A stretch of 64,000 bases of DNA, from the NCBI GenBank assembly GCA_014706295.1, contig JACSVZ010000007.1:6353699-6417698 (forward strand), in the 5' to 3' direction. The notes beneath the pieces are model-generated. The model was not told where the DNA came from. It ran no database searches and worked only from the letters and a program-made list of their open reading frames with translations. Positions 29,001-35,700 of this stretch are shown here, in pieces. The stretch's first letter is position 1, and each line of letters starts with the position of its first letter. Both the position numbers and the translations under genes were made by a program. The DNA comes from Lycocorax pyrrhopterus obiensis. Its lineage: Eukaryota > Chordata > Aves > Passeriformes > Paradisaeidae.

Positions 29001-30476
29001 GTGAAGGTAATTTTTTCATTTGCATGGTTTAGTGCATGTAACATCTCCTTTATGTTCATTAGCTAATCGTGGTCTTTTTCAATGTACTGCTCCTAAACAG
29101 GGAGAATACCAAACCCTGACTGTGATTAAGTATAGATGTCCACTTGTTCAGCTACGAGTTGTGAGGGAATGCATTAACTTTGAGCCAAGAACTTGCACTG
29201 TGCTGTTGTTCAAGCATGACAGAAAGACTGGATTCTTCTCTAGGAGCATGGTCTGTCTATTAAGCATGACTTCTGAGCATGTCATCCATGCAGGAAATCA
29301 CAGTGCCCTAGAACTGGTAACATTTCTATGTAAAAAGAGGTAGGACTGCATCAAGGACTTCTTGCCTGTGAAAGAAGCCGACCAGAAATTTAAATAGTGT
29401 CAGACCAGTTGGAAAATATTAATTTGTATTGACAATTTCTTTTTGCTTGTGAATTAGAGGCCAAGTTTCATGGAATCAATCTTTCTTAATCAGGATCCAC
29501 TCTTCCTATTGTTAAATGCATTTTCACATACCTTGTAGCACAGAGGCATTTTTGTTAAGGAGCTTTTAAACTTATCCCAACTTCATTTGTCCAGGCACAG
29601 ATCCCTCCCAAAGATGCATGTAGAGTGAATAAAATTGCACATACTGTCTGATTTGAACTAGTTCCTGACTGCTTTTACAGATGGAACACTCAGAAGGCAC
29701 AGTAATGCAAATAGGGGCTCTTTCCCAAGGCATAACCCACCTTACGGTACGTACTCATTCTTCTCTTGGTTTAAAGCCACAAATGTCTCCTGCTAGAACT
29801 CACTGAAAGCTGGTCATTGCTGGTGGTAATTAAGAGTAAGTGGGTCACTGTTCTAGAACCTGGTGGGACATTCAGTCAAAAAAAACCCTGCTTTTAAATT
29901 GCTCTAGACATTAAGCTTCATTTAGGCCTCTTTAAGTTTTCATGAACTCTGCTGTCTCTTTGACCCAATGACAGATATTCATCCCCTTAAAAGAAAATAA
30001 TTCTTCAAAGATTTTGCAGGTAACCACCACCTCAGTCACAGCAAAGGCCAGGAATGAGGTACAGACTTTTGAAAATTTACATGAGCTAAAACTCTGTGCA
30101 AAACAAAACAAAACACCTCACTTTTACTTCTTCATTCCACAGAAGCTAATTTATTAAAAAATAAAAATAAGTGACTGAAAGACATAATGAAGAATTATGT
30201 AATATAGTTGAGTTGCATGCCACACACAAAATCTCTAAGAATTTCTTCAAGCAAAGTTTATTTAAAGCTATATTGAAGAAATTCCCTTTGATTGTGTGTG
30301 GCTCTCACCCCCTCTGTCGTGAGCCTGATCTCACTGCAGCTGTGTCTCTGGGAGCACAGGCCTCTCACCAAACACCCTCCCTCCTTCCCATCTTGTTCTT
30401 TCAGACACTGCTAAGCCAGGATGAAATGCTGAATGACAGCAGGTTTTTAACACCGACCTTTGAGGACTGGAGATGA
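1933..30476 (+). CDS. PPFIBP2: Liprin-beta-2 (PPFIBP2), 5'-partial, multi-exon
   Basis: Liprin-betas are cytoplasmic scaffold proteins that pair with liprin-alpha and LAR-type receptor phosphatases at cell-adhesion and presynaptic sites. The window encodes, in order: the end of the N-terminal coiled coil (1933-14910), a Ser/Pro-rich linker (15993-22746), a basic segment ending in RRGGLRATAGPRLSR (23395-23523), SAM1 (24049-24473), SAM2 (to 25858), SAM3 (26474-27581) and a C-terminal tail. Core exons join in phase without stops. Hallmarks are RWLDDIGLPQYKDQF (SAM2) and RVMEWLRSVDLAEYAPNLRG (SAM3). PPFIBP2 is preferred over PPFIBP1 because CYB5R2 and OVCH2 follow and because of the linker and the short C-terminal end. 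Two 3' ends are possible: a stop at 28167-28169, or splicing on to a stop at 30474-30476. The N-terminal exons are missing. Introns not listed separately hold nothing I recognise. Confidence 0.95.
2065..6895 (+). other. PPFIBP2: PPFIBP2 intron
   Basis: A long intron of ordinary composition. Several open frames of 60-178 codons occur, but none has splice sites, family similarity or an exon-like boundary. An AT-rich part around 3760-4560 has TTAATTAATT-type motifs and could be regulatory, but nothing specific is supported. Confidence 0.6.
6896..7084 (+). CDS. PPFIBP2: PPFIBP2 additional coiled-coil exon, 3' boundary uncertain
   Basis: After a strong pyrimidine tract and TTTTCAG the frame reads SVVNLISDLQEQMCRLQLE, then a charged helix (INSRIQERKSQDRK) and a Pro/Ser-rich end. 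It begins in phase 0, as required after the 1933-2064 exon. The next exon also starts in phase 0, so this exon must be a multiple of three. Possible phase-0 donors follow 7036 (GTAGAG), 7075 (GTACGA) and 7084 (GTATCC), and none is strong. The human sequence I recall joins KAE directly to LLQELRHLK, so this is probably an optional exon. Skipping it keeps the frame. Confidence 0.65.
8488..8580 (+). CDS. PPFIBP2: PPFIBP2 coiled-coil exon (LLQELRHLKIKVEELE)
   Basis: 93 bp, 31 codons, phase 0 to 0, between TCTGCAG and GTAAGC. It encodes GLLQELRHLKIKVEELENE and on to KLKATK, a liprin-beta-2 coiled-coil signature. Confidence 0.95.
8581..11031 (+). other. PPFIBP2: PPFIBP2 intron
   Basis: Intron with no recognised gene or repeat family. 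A pyrimidine-rich stretch lies at 10147-10205. The equivalent of a PPFIBP1-specific alternative coiled-coil exon was looked for and not seen. Confidence 0.5.
11032..11140 (+). CDS. PPFIBP2: PPFIBP2 coiled-coil exon (AEIAQLQEQLALKDAEIE)
   Basis: 109 bp, phase 0 to 1, between TTTCAG and GTAAGA. It encodes AEIAQLQEQLALKDAEIERL, then QSQLSRTSSYTEVAER. Heptads continue from the previous exon. Confidence 0.95.
11605..11668 (+). repeat. Probable CR1 LINE 3'-end fragment
   Basis: The stretch with TTGGACCAGATCAG, GTCCCTTCCAGCCTGGGC and GGATTCT resembles the sense 3' end of CR1 elements. It is short and diverged. Confidence 0.45.
12597..12629 (+). CDS. PPFIBP2: PPFIBP2 candidate 33-bp microexon (EEVYRRRLKEK)
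   Basis: A 33-bp segment between an acceptor (ATCGTAG, after a moderate pyrimidine tract) and a donor (GTAAGC). Entry and exit are both phase 1, matching the flanking exons (11140 and 14280). Inclusion adds EEVYRRRLKEK to the charged coiled coil with no frame change. It is too short for open-frame scans. No homologous peptide is recalled, so this call rests on splice sites and phase alone. Confidence 0.5.
14280..14341 (+). CDS. PPFIBP2: PPFIBP2 coiled-coil exon (QEVQRLKIGMETLLAANEEK)
   Basis: 62 bp, phase 1 to 0, between TTTTTAG and GTGAGA. It encodes DQEVQRLKIGMETLLAANEE plus K, matching liprin-beta-2 closely. Confidence 0.95.
14835..14910 (+). CDS. PPFIBP2: PPFIBP2 coiled-coil end exon (DRRIEELTLLLSQYRRVKD)
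   Basis: 76 bp, phase 0 to 1, between TTCCACAG and GTAAAA. It encodes DRRIEELTLLLSQYRRVKDI, the end of the coiled-coil region. Confidence 0.95.
15193..15229 (+). repeat. 19-bp tandem duplication
   Basis: GTGGTGTGGGTTTTAGGAA occurs at 15193 and again, bar its last base, at 15212. Intronic, with no evident function. Confidence 0.7.
15993..16090 (+). CDS. PPFIBP2: PPFIBP2 linker exon (EEELEATLRKWN)
   Basis: 98 bp, phase 1 to 0, between CTTTCAG and GTACAG. It encodes GSSVSGGSEEELEATLRKWN and on to ELLKTE, aligning with the human segment containing EGGFSKWN and ELFKQE. Confidence 0.9.
16269..16333 (+). CDS. PPFIBP2: PPFIBP2 Pro-rich linker exon with GC donor
   Basis: 65 bp, phase 0 to 2, after TTACTCAG. 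It encodes ASAGELSPAVLPPGPHKATE then I and a split Arg, matching the human LPQKSLETR segment. The only donor that keeps phase is ATCAG followed by GCAAGA, a non-canonical GC donor close to the known AG/GCAAGT consensus. The split Arg codon completes correctly with the exon at 17044. Confidence 0.75.
16589..16657 (+). CDS. PPFIBP2: PPFIBP2 candidate cassette exon (Ser-rich, 69 bp)
   Basis: 69 bp, phase 2 to 2, with a pyrimidine-rich acceptor (TATTTTAAG) and a strong donor (AATAG then GTAAGA). It encodes GSIPVSSSNSTSPQEESLEI plus TN and split codons. The human protein I recall has no counterpart here, so this is likely an optional exon that lengthens the Ser-rich linker. Skipping it also preserves frame. 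Confidence 0.6.
17044..17104 (+). CDS. PPFIBP2: PPFIBP2 linker exon (SSSLEDLQSESLEK)
   Basis: 61 bp, phase 2 to 0, between TTTTTTCAG and GTTGGT. It encodes VSQKKKSSSLEDLQSESLEK, equivalent to the human KKLSCSLEDLRSES segment and a probable phosphorylation-rich linker. Confidence 0.9.
17105..20587 (+). other. PPFIBP2: PPFIBP2 intron
   Basis: Intron of about 3.5 kb. No exon, RNA gene or repeat family recognised. Open frames within it lack splice context. Confidence 0.6.
20588..20732 (+). CDS. PPFIBP2: PPFIBP2 linker exon (KYQTLPGKL)
   Basis: 145 bp, phase 0 to 1, between AACAACAG and GTATGT. It encodes SKPVVKGSKYQTLPGKLPRP, then an Asp/Asn-rich end (MSDNDDNGVPGL). The KYPTLPGKL motif of human liprin-beta-2 anchors it. 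Confidence 0.9.
22019..22051 (+). CDS. PPFIBP2: PPFIBP2 candidate 33-bp microexon (RVRSVSAPVL)
   Basis: 33 bp, phase 1 to 1, between a pyrimidine-rich stretch ending ACTGAAG and GTACTG. It encodes (N)RVRSVSAPVL, continuing into GETEN of the next exon. As I recall, PPFIBP1 has an optional segment RKRSASAPTL followed by AETEK at the same place, and both length and motif agree. This looks like a microexon conserved between the paralogues. It is basic with an S-x-S-A-P phosphorylation-type motif. Confidence 0.65.
   Translation: MASGVSVHQC
22608..22746 (+). CDS. PPFIBP2: PPFIBP2 linker exon (SGPQSPWSPENRKSPKGIKK)
   Basis: 139 bp, phase 1 to 2, between AACCCAG and GTAAGG. It encodes ETENMDGTVVSDDLSPLS and GTDSGPQSPWSPENRKSPKG, ending KKIWG. 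It matches the human TESGPQSP and KGIKKFWGK segments. Confidence 0.95.
23395..23523 (+). CDS. PPFIBP2: PPFIBP2 pre-SAM basic exon (FRRGGLRATAGPRLSR)
   Basis: 129 bp, phase 2 to 2, between TCTTGCAAG and GTAATG. It encodes IRRTQSGNFPADDLGLAEFR, then RGGLRATAGPRLSRSKDTKG. The basic RATAGPRLS patch is conserved in both liprin-betas. Confidence 0.95.
24049..24199 (+). CDS. PPFIBP2: PPFIBP2 SAM1 exon, first part
   Basis: 151 bp, phase 2 to 0, between TTTCCAG and GTAATC. It encodes APFAQWSTERVCNWLEDFGL through TLLTATPQDMEK, the first helices of SAM1. Confidence 0.97.
24362..24473 (+). CDS. PPFIBP2: PPFIBP2 SAM1 end / SAM2 start exon
   Basis: 112 bp, phase 0 to 1, between TTGTTGCAG and GTAAGT. It encodes EMGIKHPLHRKKLVLAIKAI (last SAM1 helix), then DHIWVT leading into SAM2. 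Confidence 0.97.
24938..25026 (+). CDS. PPFIBP2: PPFIBP2 SAM2 exon (RWLDDIGLPQYKDQF)
   Basis: 89 bp, phase 1 to 0, between TCTGCAG and GTAAGT. It encodes WLDDIGLPQYKDQFHESRVD then GRMLQYLTV, the SAM2 core. Confidence 0.97.
25736..25858 (+). CDS. PPFIBP2: PPFIBP2 SAM2 end exon
   Basis: 123 bp, 41 codons, phase 0 to 0, between TTCACAG and GTAAAA. It encodes NDLLFLKVTSQLHHLSIKCA through CLRRRPVEE, which closes SAM2. Confidence 0.97.
26474..26599 (+). CDS. PPFIBP2: PPFIBP2 SAM3 exon, first part
   Basis: 126 bp, 42 codons, phase 0 to 0, between CTCCAACAG and GTAAGA. It encodes VVQWSNHRVMEWLRSVDLAE then YAPNLRGSGVHGGLI, near-identical to human. Confidence 0.97.
27393..27581 (+). CDS. PPFIBP2: PPFIBP2 SAM3 end exon
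   Basis: 189 bp, 63 codons, phase 0 to 0, between TTTCCCAG and GTAGGT. It encodes ILEPRFNGDTLAMLLNIPPQ, then KTLLRRHLTT and an end YTPLTTTAKVR. Confidence 0.97.
27981..28169 (+). CDS. PPFIBP2: PPFIBP2 C-terminal exon, short-form stop
   Basis: It starts after TTATTTTAG and encodes PKKLGFSHFGNLRKKKFDES, then TDYICPM and RELDQVGQTD before TGA at 28167-28169. The human short form I recall ends DQVGQIS, so this is the conserved short end. The codons after DQ lie beyond a usable phase-0 donor (CAG at 28149-28151, then GTGGGC), so the exon can also end at 28151 and splice on to 29681. Confidence 0.93.
   Translation, partial: PKKLGFSHFGNLRKKKFDESTDYICPMDTSPAATNGTSKNYGGYKGLSPFTDRELDQVGQTD
28343..28714 (+). 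promoter_or_regulatory. PPFIBP2: Poly(A) signals for the short PPFIBP2 transcript
   Basis: AATAAA occurs at 28343-28348 and 28709-28714 in AT-rich DNA downstream of the short-form stop. Either could end the short transcript; the second gives a 3'UTR of about 550 bp. A run of ten G lies at about 28425-28434. Confidence 0.5.
29681..29746 (+). CDS. PPFIBP2: PPFIBP2 long-form penultimate exon (MEHSEGTVMQIGALSQGI)
   Basis: 66 bp, 22 codons, phase 0 to 0, between a strong acceptor (TGCTTTTACAG) and GTACGT. It encodes MEHSEGTVMQIGALSQGITH plus LT. It matches the PPFIBP1 tail as recalled (QMEDSEGTVRQIGAFSEGI) and extends PPFIBP2 past the short stop when 28151 is used as donor. Confidence 0.85.
30405..30476 (+). 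CDS. PPFIBP2: PPFIBP2 long-form terminal exon
   Basis: 72 bp after TTCTTTCAG. It encodes TLLSQDEMLNDSRFLTPTFE then DWR and TGA. It parallels the PPFIBP1 end (MLKEDDMFKDF and onward). Its phase fits the exon ending at 29746. AATAAA sites at 31184-31189, 31222-31227 and 31608-31613 could end the transcript. Confidence 0.85.
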   Translation, partial: TLLSQDEMLNDSRFLTPTFEDWR

Positions 30477-31183
30477 TGCTTCAGCGTGACCAAGAACACT
30501 ACTCATACCTCATGCCTGTCAGGAGTGGCCAGGAGCAGCTGGATGCTGTGGAGCAGGAAAGCTTTCCCTCTTTTCTGCCACTGACACCTCCCACGTAGCA
30601 TTTCCTATTGTCAGTGTAGCCACACGTTACAGGTAACTCTCCTCTGTGCTGTTTTTCCACATAATGTAATAGGAAACAGGTGGTGGGAGAGGAGTGGACT
30701 CATATCCAGAGTCTGGAAAGCCAAGACTGGCAATGTTTTACCCTTTTATTCAGTTGTCTTTCACATGGTATGTTGATGTACTGTTATATGAGAGATCTTT
30801 TGTAATTTTTTTATTTTTTATAATTAACTTGTAGTGCAGGAATCATTAACACATTATTGTACCACGGGGGCTAATCAGAGCTACCTGGAAATTCAGATGG
30901 ATGCTGGTGAGAGTGGCAGTAATGGCTCACTCTCTGCTCCTGTGGTCTTGCCAGACTGGTCCCCAGAAAGGATTTCAATCTCTCCTCCCTTTCACTAGCA
31001 CATGTCCTGCCCTCTTTTTACCTAAGTCAGGGCACTGTGGGATGGGAAGAATGGAATACAATACTGTCCATCAAGCCCTTGCTTTTATTAGGATGACAAG
31101 CTGCCATGTTCACAAATCTTCACCTAAGGCAAAAACAACTGCAGCAGGAAATTGTAACTCTGAGACTACCAGGAAAGTACAAG

Positions 31184-31613
31184 AATAAAACAAAGATTTA
31201 TTTCTTTAAAACACCTGACAAAATAAATCTGCTGCTGTTGTACTGCAGAATGGGATTGCATCAGAGGGAAATATGGCCCCTTACTCTTTGAGGGGCTGAG
31301 GGTGAAGCTGGCACCTTTACAGCAGCAATTACTTGTGGCATCTGTTTACATGTATATCTCCTGTATTAATGAGCTATTAACAAGCAATTACTTGTGGCAT
31401 CTGTTTACATGTATATCTCCTGTATTAATGAGCTATTAACAAGCTCTCTTAGCAAACAGACAAATGCCAGAAAAAAATCTCCTTAATTGTAAGGAAAAGG
31501 ACTTTGTATAGGGCTGGTTTGCATTACTCTCTCCTTGCTGGCTGCAGATGTTGCTTTAGGTTCTAATATAGCCTGAGGGCAGGTCACTGCTAGCCACAAC
31601 CCTCCCAAATAAA
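31184..31613 (+). promoter_or_regulatory. PPFIBP2: Candidate poly(A) signals for the long PPFIBP2 transcript
   Basis: AATAAA hexamers at 31184-31189, 31222-31227 and 31608-31613 lie 0.7-1.1 kb past the long-form stop. Choice among them cannot be made from sequence alone. Confidence 0.4.
31324..31441 (+). repeat. Perfect 59-bp tandem duplication
   Basis: A 59-bp unit beginning AGCAATTACTTGTGGCATCT occurs at 31324-31382 and again, without mismatch, at 31383-31441. It lies in the presumed 3'UTR or 3' flank of PPFIBP2. The lack of divergence implies a recent duplication or an assembly artefact. Confidence 0.9.
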
Positions 31614-32562
31614 GAGGAAACCTCCAGGGCTGTCCAGAGGATGTAGGAAGGGCTTTTTGAAAGCCATCTGTGGCATTTTTTACAGGTGCTCTATCCTGGT
31701 CCTCACTTCATGAATCTCTCATGACAGACCCTGCACTGTATGGTCAGGTATAAGAAGCTAAACACATGATTGTATTGTCCAAAATGGTAAAATCAGGGCA
31801 AATTCTTTTCAATCACTGAAAACTGAAAAAAAAGGAAAATCCAGAAGAATGAGAAATAAGTCTACACATCAGCAACCTCCAAATGTTTAATGTTTAATAA
31901 AAGGTATTAAACGTCCCAGTCTGGCAATGCAGTCAGTGCCAGTGACCAGCTCAGGTACCATGGGCATGTGAAATATTTTGTCAGGTTAATTAGCCAACAG
32001 ACTTATTACAGCACTGCAAATGGGATTGGCTGCTCCAGCAGCCCTGGGATAGTCCAAACACAATATTTCCTATTTCTTTCAGTGCTGTATTTACAACTTA
32101 GTGTGTTATTGTGCTACCTTGGCTGTGAATAGTCAATCTACAAAACAATTGATTCTTTTTTTAAATATATGTAGTAAGAAACCCTAATTAGCATAACACT
32201 GGTATAAATGCTTATTTTTTTGACTGTTATGAATAAATTCTGAATGTTCCCCTCTCTCTTGCCGACCGTGGAATGATTTAACACAAATACATCTGGATGT
32301 CCTCTCATCTTAATTTTTTTTTTCTTCAGAATTAATGTTTTGTATTCAGAGGTCAGACTAAGTAACTTCCACACAACTCAAGATGAATTCTCAACTTCTT
32401 AGTACTACAATACACAAGGTAATTTTGAAGTTACAAACCACAGAAATTACATCAAGGGGTTAAAAAAAACACATGCACACAAAAATGCTGCACAGTTACA
32501 ATCAACTGTCCCCGTAGAAAAATATGCAGTACTTACAAAAAAGGTATGAGGTGATACCAATG
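31442..32562. other. Interval between converging PPFIBP2 and CYB5R2 3' ends
   Basis: No coding exon seen. AT-rich DNA at 31881-31901 carries TTTAAT twice (ATTAAA on the minus strand, usable by CYB5R2) overlapping AATAAA at 31896-31901 on the plus strand. The CYB5R2 3'UTR probably occupies most of 32562 down to about 31880. Confidence 0.5.
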
Positions 32563-32735
32563 TTAATAAGCAAATGTACTGCTCTTGGGATAGCCAAGTT
32601 TGTCCAGGTTGGGCTGACAGGCAAACTGAATCATTGGTGGTGGCCCACACATGAGAATGAGGGTCTCACTGCCAGGGGCAGGCAGGTGGGCTTTCATCAT
32701 GTCTGCAGTGACAAAGCCAGAGCTGTACTTCCACT
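32563..32735 (-). CDS. CYB5R2: CYB5R2 exon 9 (CGPPPMIQ, stop)
   Basis: 173 bp after TTCCAG on the minus strand. It encodes [20 protein letters not shown], then [12 protein letters not shown] and an end [11 protein letters not shown] before TAA at 32565-32563. CGPPPM is the C-terminal NADH-binding motif. Confidence 0.95.
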
Positions 32736-35700
32736 CTGGAACAAAGAAATTAACTCAATTAGTTTGAACCTCTGTACAGGCTGAAGCCTCTTTAAAGTTC
32801 ACCAAGCAGCTGAAGAATCAAGTTATGGCACCATCACTGCAAGCCAGGAGAGAGTTAAATTTCTCACTCAGCTCAAACCTAGTGATCCCCTTCCACAGGG
32901 ACAACAAGCCTGTAGATAACAAGGATCTGGTTGATAAGACATGGAAGTTTTAAAATGATAAATTATAAAATATAAAAGAAATGAGCAGGTAGGAATAAAA
33001 AGGAAGAGTGAATCAGCTTTTCCAGTGAGGAGAGGTCACCCAGTGGCAGGGAAAAGTATTGAGACTTGCACCACATTTTTCCACTGTATTTTTTTTTTTT
33101 TGAGATAAGAGTGGTGAGGTGACAAAGTTCAGTGATAACAAAAGTTCTGCCATGTAGTTTAGTGATAAGAGAAAACAAATTAAAAGAGGAAAGAAATTCT
33201 AAACAATTTCAAGCAGTAGTATTATTGAATGCATCAGCCATTTGAAGTGAGCCAGGTAGGAAAATGATGCCTTTATCTATACACATGGCAGCTCTGTTTC
33301 ACCAGAATCTAAGCTGAAGCTGCAGCAAAACAAAGATGTGCACATAATATTTACAGGTATTAAACAATTTAATGCCAACAAAATGCTAACACAACATGAT
33401 TTTGGAGATAGCCCAAAATAGAGCTGAACTTTCGATGAAAAGTCCCAAAAACTGAAATATATGAAAAGATGCACTGAGTAACATGCCTGACCCAACTGAG
33501 GTTAATTGTGAGTTCACACTTTGTAAGGCCCACCTGGCTTAGAACACTTTTTAAAACAGGGTGTGGGGTAAGGTTTGTTTCTGAGGAGTCTCAAAGTGAA
33601 AGACACGAACACTTGATACTACTCTGATGTCCCCATGAGCAAGAGTGAACCTCTGTTGCACAGGGATGACCAAAGGCATTTCCATGTGTTCCCCACCTTT
33701 TGGAGGTTTGTCCAGTGTGTACCACAGCACAAACTGCTCAGGATGCCTCTTGGCAATGTCTTCTAGCTCAGCTCTCAGCAATATATCATCTTCTGTCTGC
33801 AAAATGAGAGTCTGTTTAGCTCCAAGCCATCCCAGGAGCTCTGGGAACTCACCTGCCATTCACAACAAATGCAATGATAAAAATTAAGCAAACCAAGAAA
33901 GTAATTTGGTTTTTCCCCCTTCTGTGATAGCTATTATCTTTACAAGCTTCTGTAAACTGAGATTAAGAACAACAAACTGTGAGGCTTCATAGCAGCCACC
34001 TAAACACCGTCCTGAAGATAGCAATTAGAATGACTTTTTAATCCAGGCTAAAATCACAACGAGCTGGATTTGTCCCTGACCCTGGCAAATTTATCCCTGG
34101 GCCTGGAAAATATGTCCCTGGACCAGCATGGTGAAGGTTAACTGTACAAACAGATTAGTGGAAACAAATCCTGTTTCCTTGAAATCAGTGAAGGAGTAAG
34201 ATGAGCAGAGGGATCAGGATCCGGTCACAGTATTTATTCCCTAATACAAGAATTCAGTGAAACTATGAGGAGACACCTAAGTGTGAAAGAGTATGAAACA
34301 TGTGCCATCAGTTTAAAAAGCTCAGAGGCCAGCAAAAGCAAGTAGGCCATTAAAGAAGAAAAAAGCGATGGGTCAGAATACTCACCTGATTAGCAAAAAG
34401 GAGGTAACATTTTGTGGAGTCCTTAGGATCGTTTGTGATCTGACGGATCAGCTGCAACATAGGAGTTATTCCTGTTAAAAACCAAAACTGTTATAAAATG
34501 GGTATTTCTTTCTATGGCGACAGTATTAAAACTAATGCCGCCTTCCTTCAGTCTTCAATAGGAGCCTGGTTTGCACAGGGCTAATCCACACCAAATGCAG
34601 AGGTTGGAGGTTTCTATTATTACAAACAGTTTCAAAACAAACCCACAATTCTTGTATGCAGGGCTTTTCTCTTCAGCATTCTCTATCACATCATTTTACC
34701 CTCAAGACATTGTCCTAAAATGTTTTTTGTCACTGATGAAGTGAGTTCTCTGAGGTCACAAAGTAAATCAATATTCAAACCCTCAGGTTGCTACTCCCCA
34801 GGACTAAACTCAAGCCATGGAATGCCTCAGTGTTGCTGCCACGAAAAGAAATTAATGAAGAGAAATGCAGGTGTAAGTGCTCTGCTACCAAGGTACAGTG
34901 ATAGTCCTCACATATATCCACAAAGACATTTTCAGTGTCTAGACACTCCATATGACGGCATTAGTTTTACCTGTGCCTCCAGCTATCATCCCAAGGTGCT
35001 TTGCAAACTTTTTCTCTGCTTCAGACTTCTTATTAGGCTTGATAAGAAAGGTACCTAGAAGAAATATTCAAAACCTATAGGTACATTAGCTTCCAAACAA
35101 ACATGGACACAAATTCCATGGGAATAAATTACTAGAGTCGACCAATTAATTAAGGCAAGTCTTTTGGAAATCCCTCACTTCCTCTGAGATGTAAGAGATT
35201 CATCAGGAGATTGCTGATCACAGGAGGCCAGGATGCAAAGAAGTGCTGAGCACTCGGCCCTCTGGGGTGAGACAAGTGCACAACTCCTCTCAGCTGAGAT
35301 CAGTGCAAAATCTTTTACCTGTATCCTACAAGAGGATTACTTTTCTGAGCTTATTTCCTCACAGTCAACTCAGACCTGGTTTAATTATGAAATGGAGCTG
35401 GCTCTCAGTCAGCAGGCTATTCAGTAACAGCACTGAGATTCTCAGAGGGTATTTTAGGCCACAACCTTAAGAAACATCTAGAGCACCTCCCTCCATATGT
35501 ATAGCTGAGGTATTATTTCCAGTGCAGGCTTCTCAGTCACTTAATGCAATAGCAATTTTTTCAGATTTATAGTCCCAGGAGTGAGACAAGTATTAGTTAT
35601 TCCGTACACAAAGTAAGTACAAAGTATTCTTTCCCGTCATATCAACTCTGACACGCTCATGGTCAAGTCTAGAAAAGCTGTTTTTTTTTTTTTCCACTTT

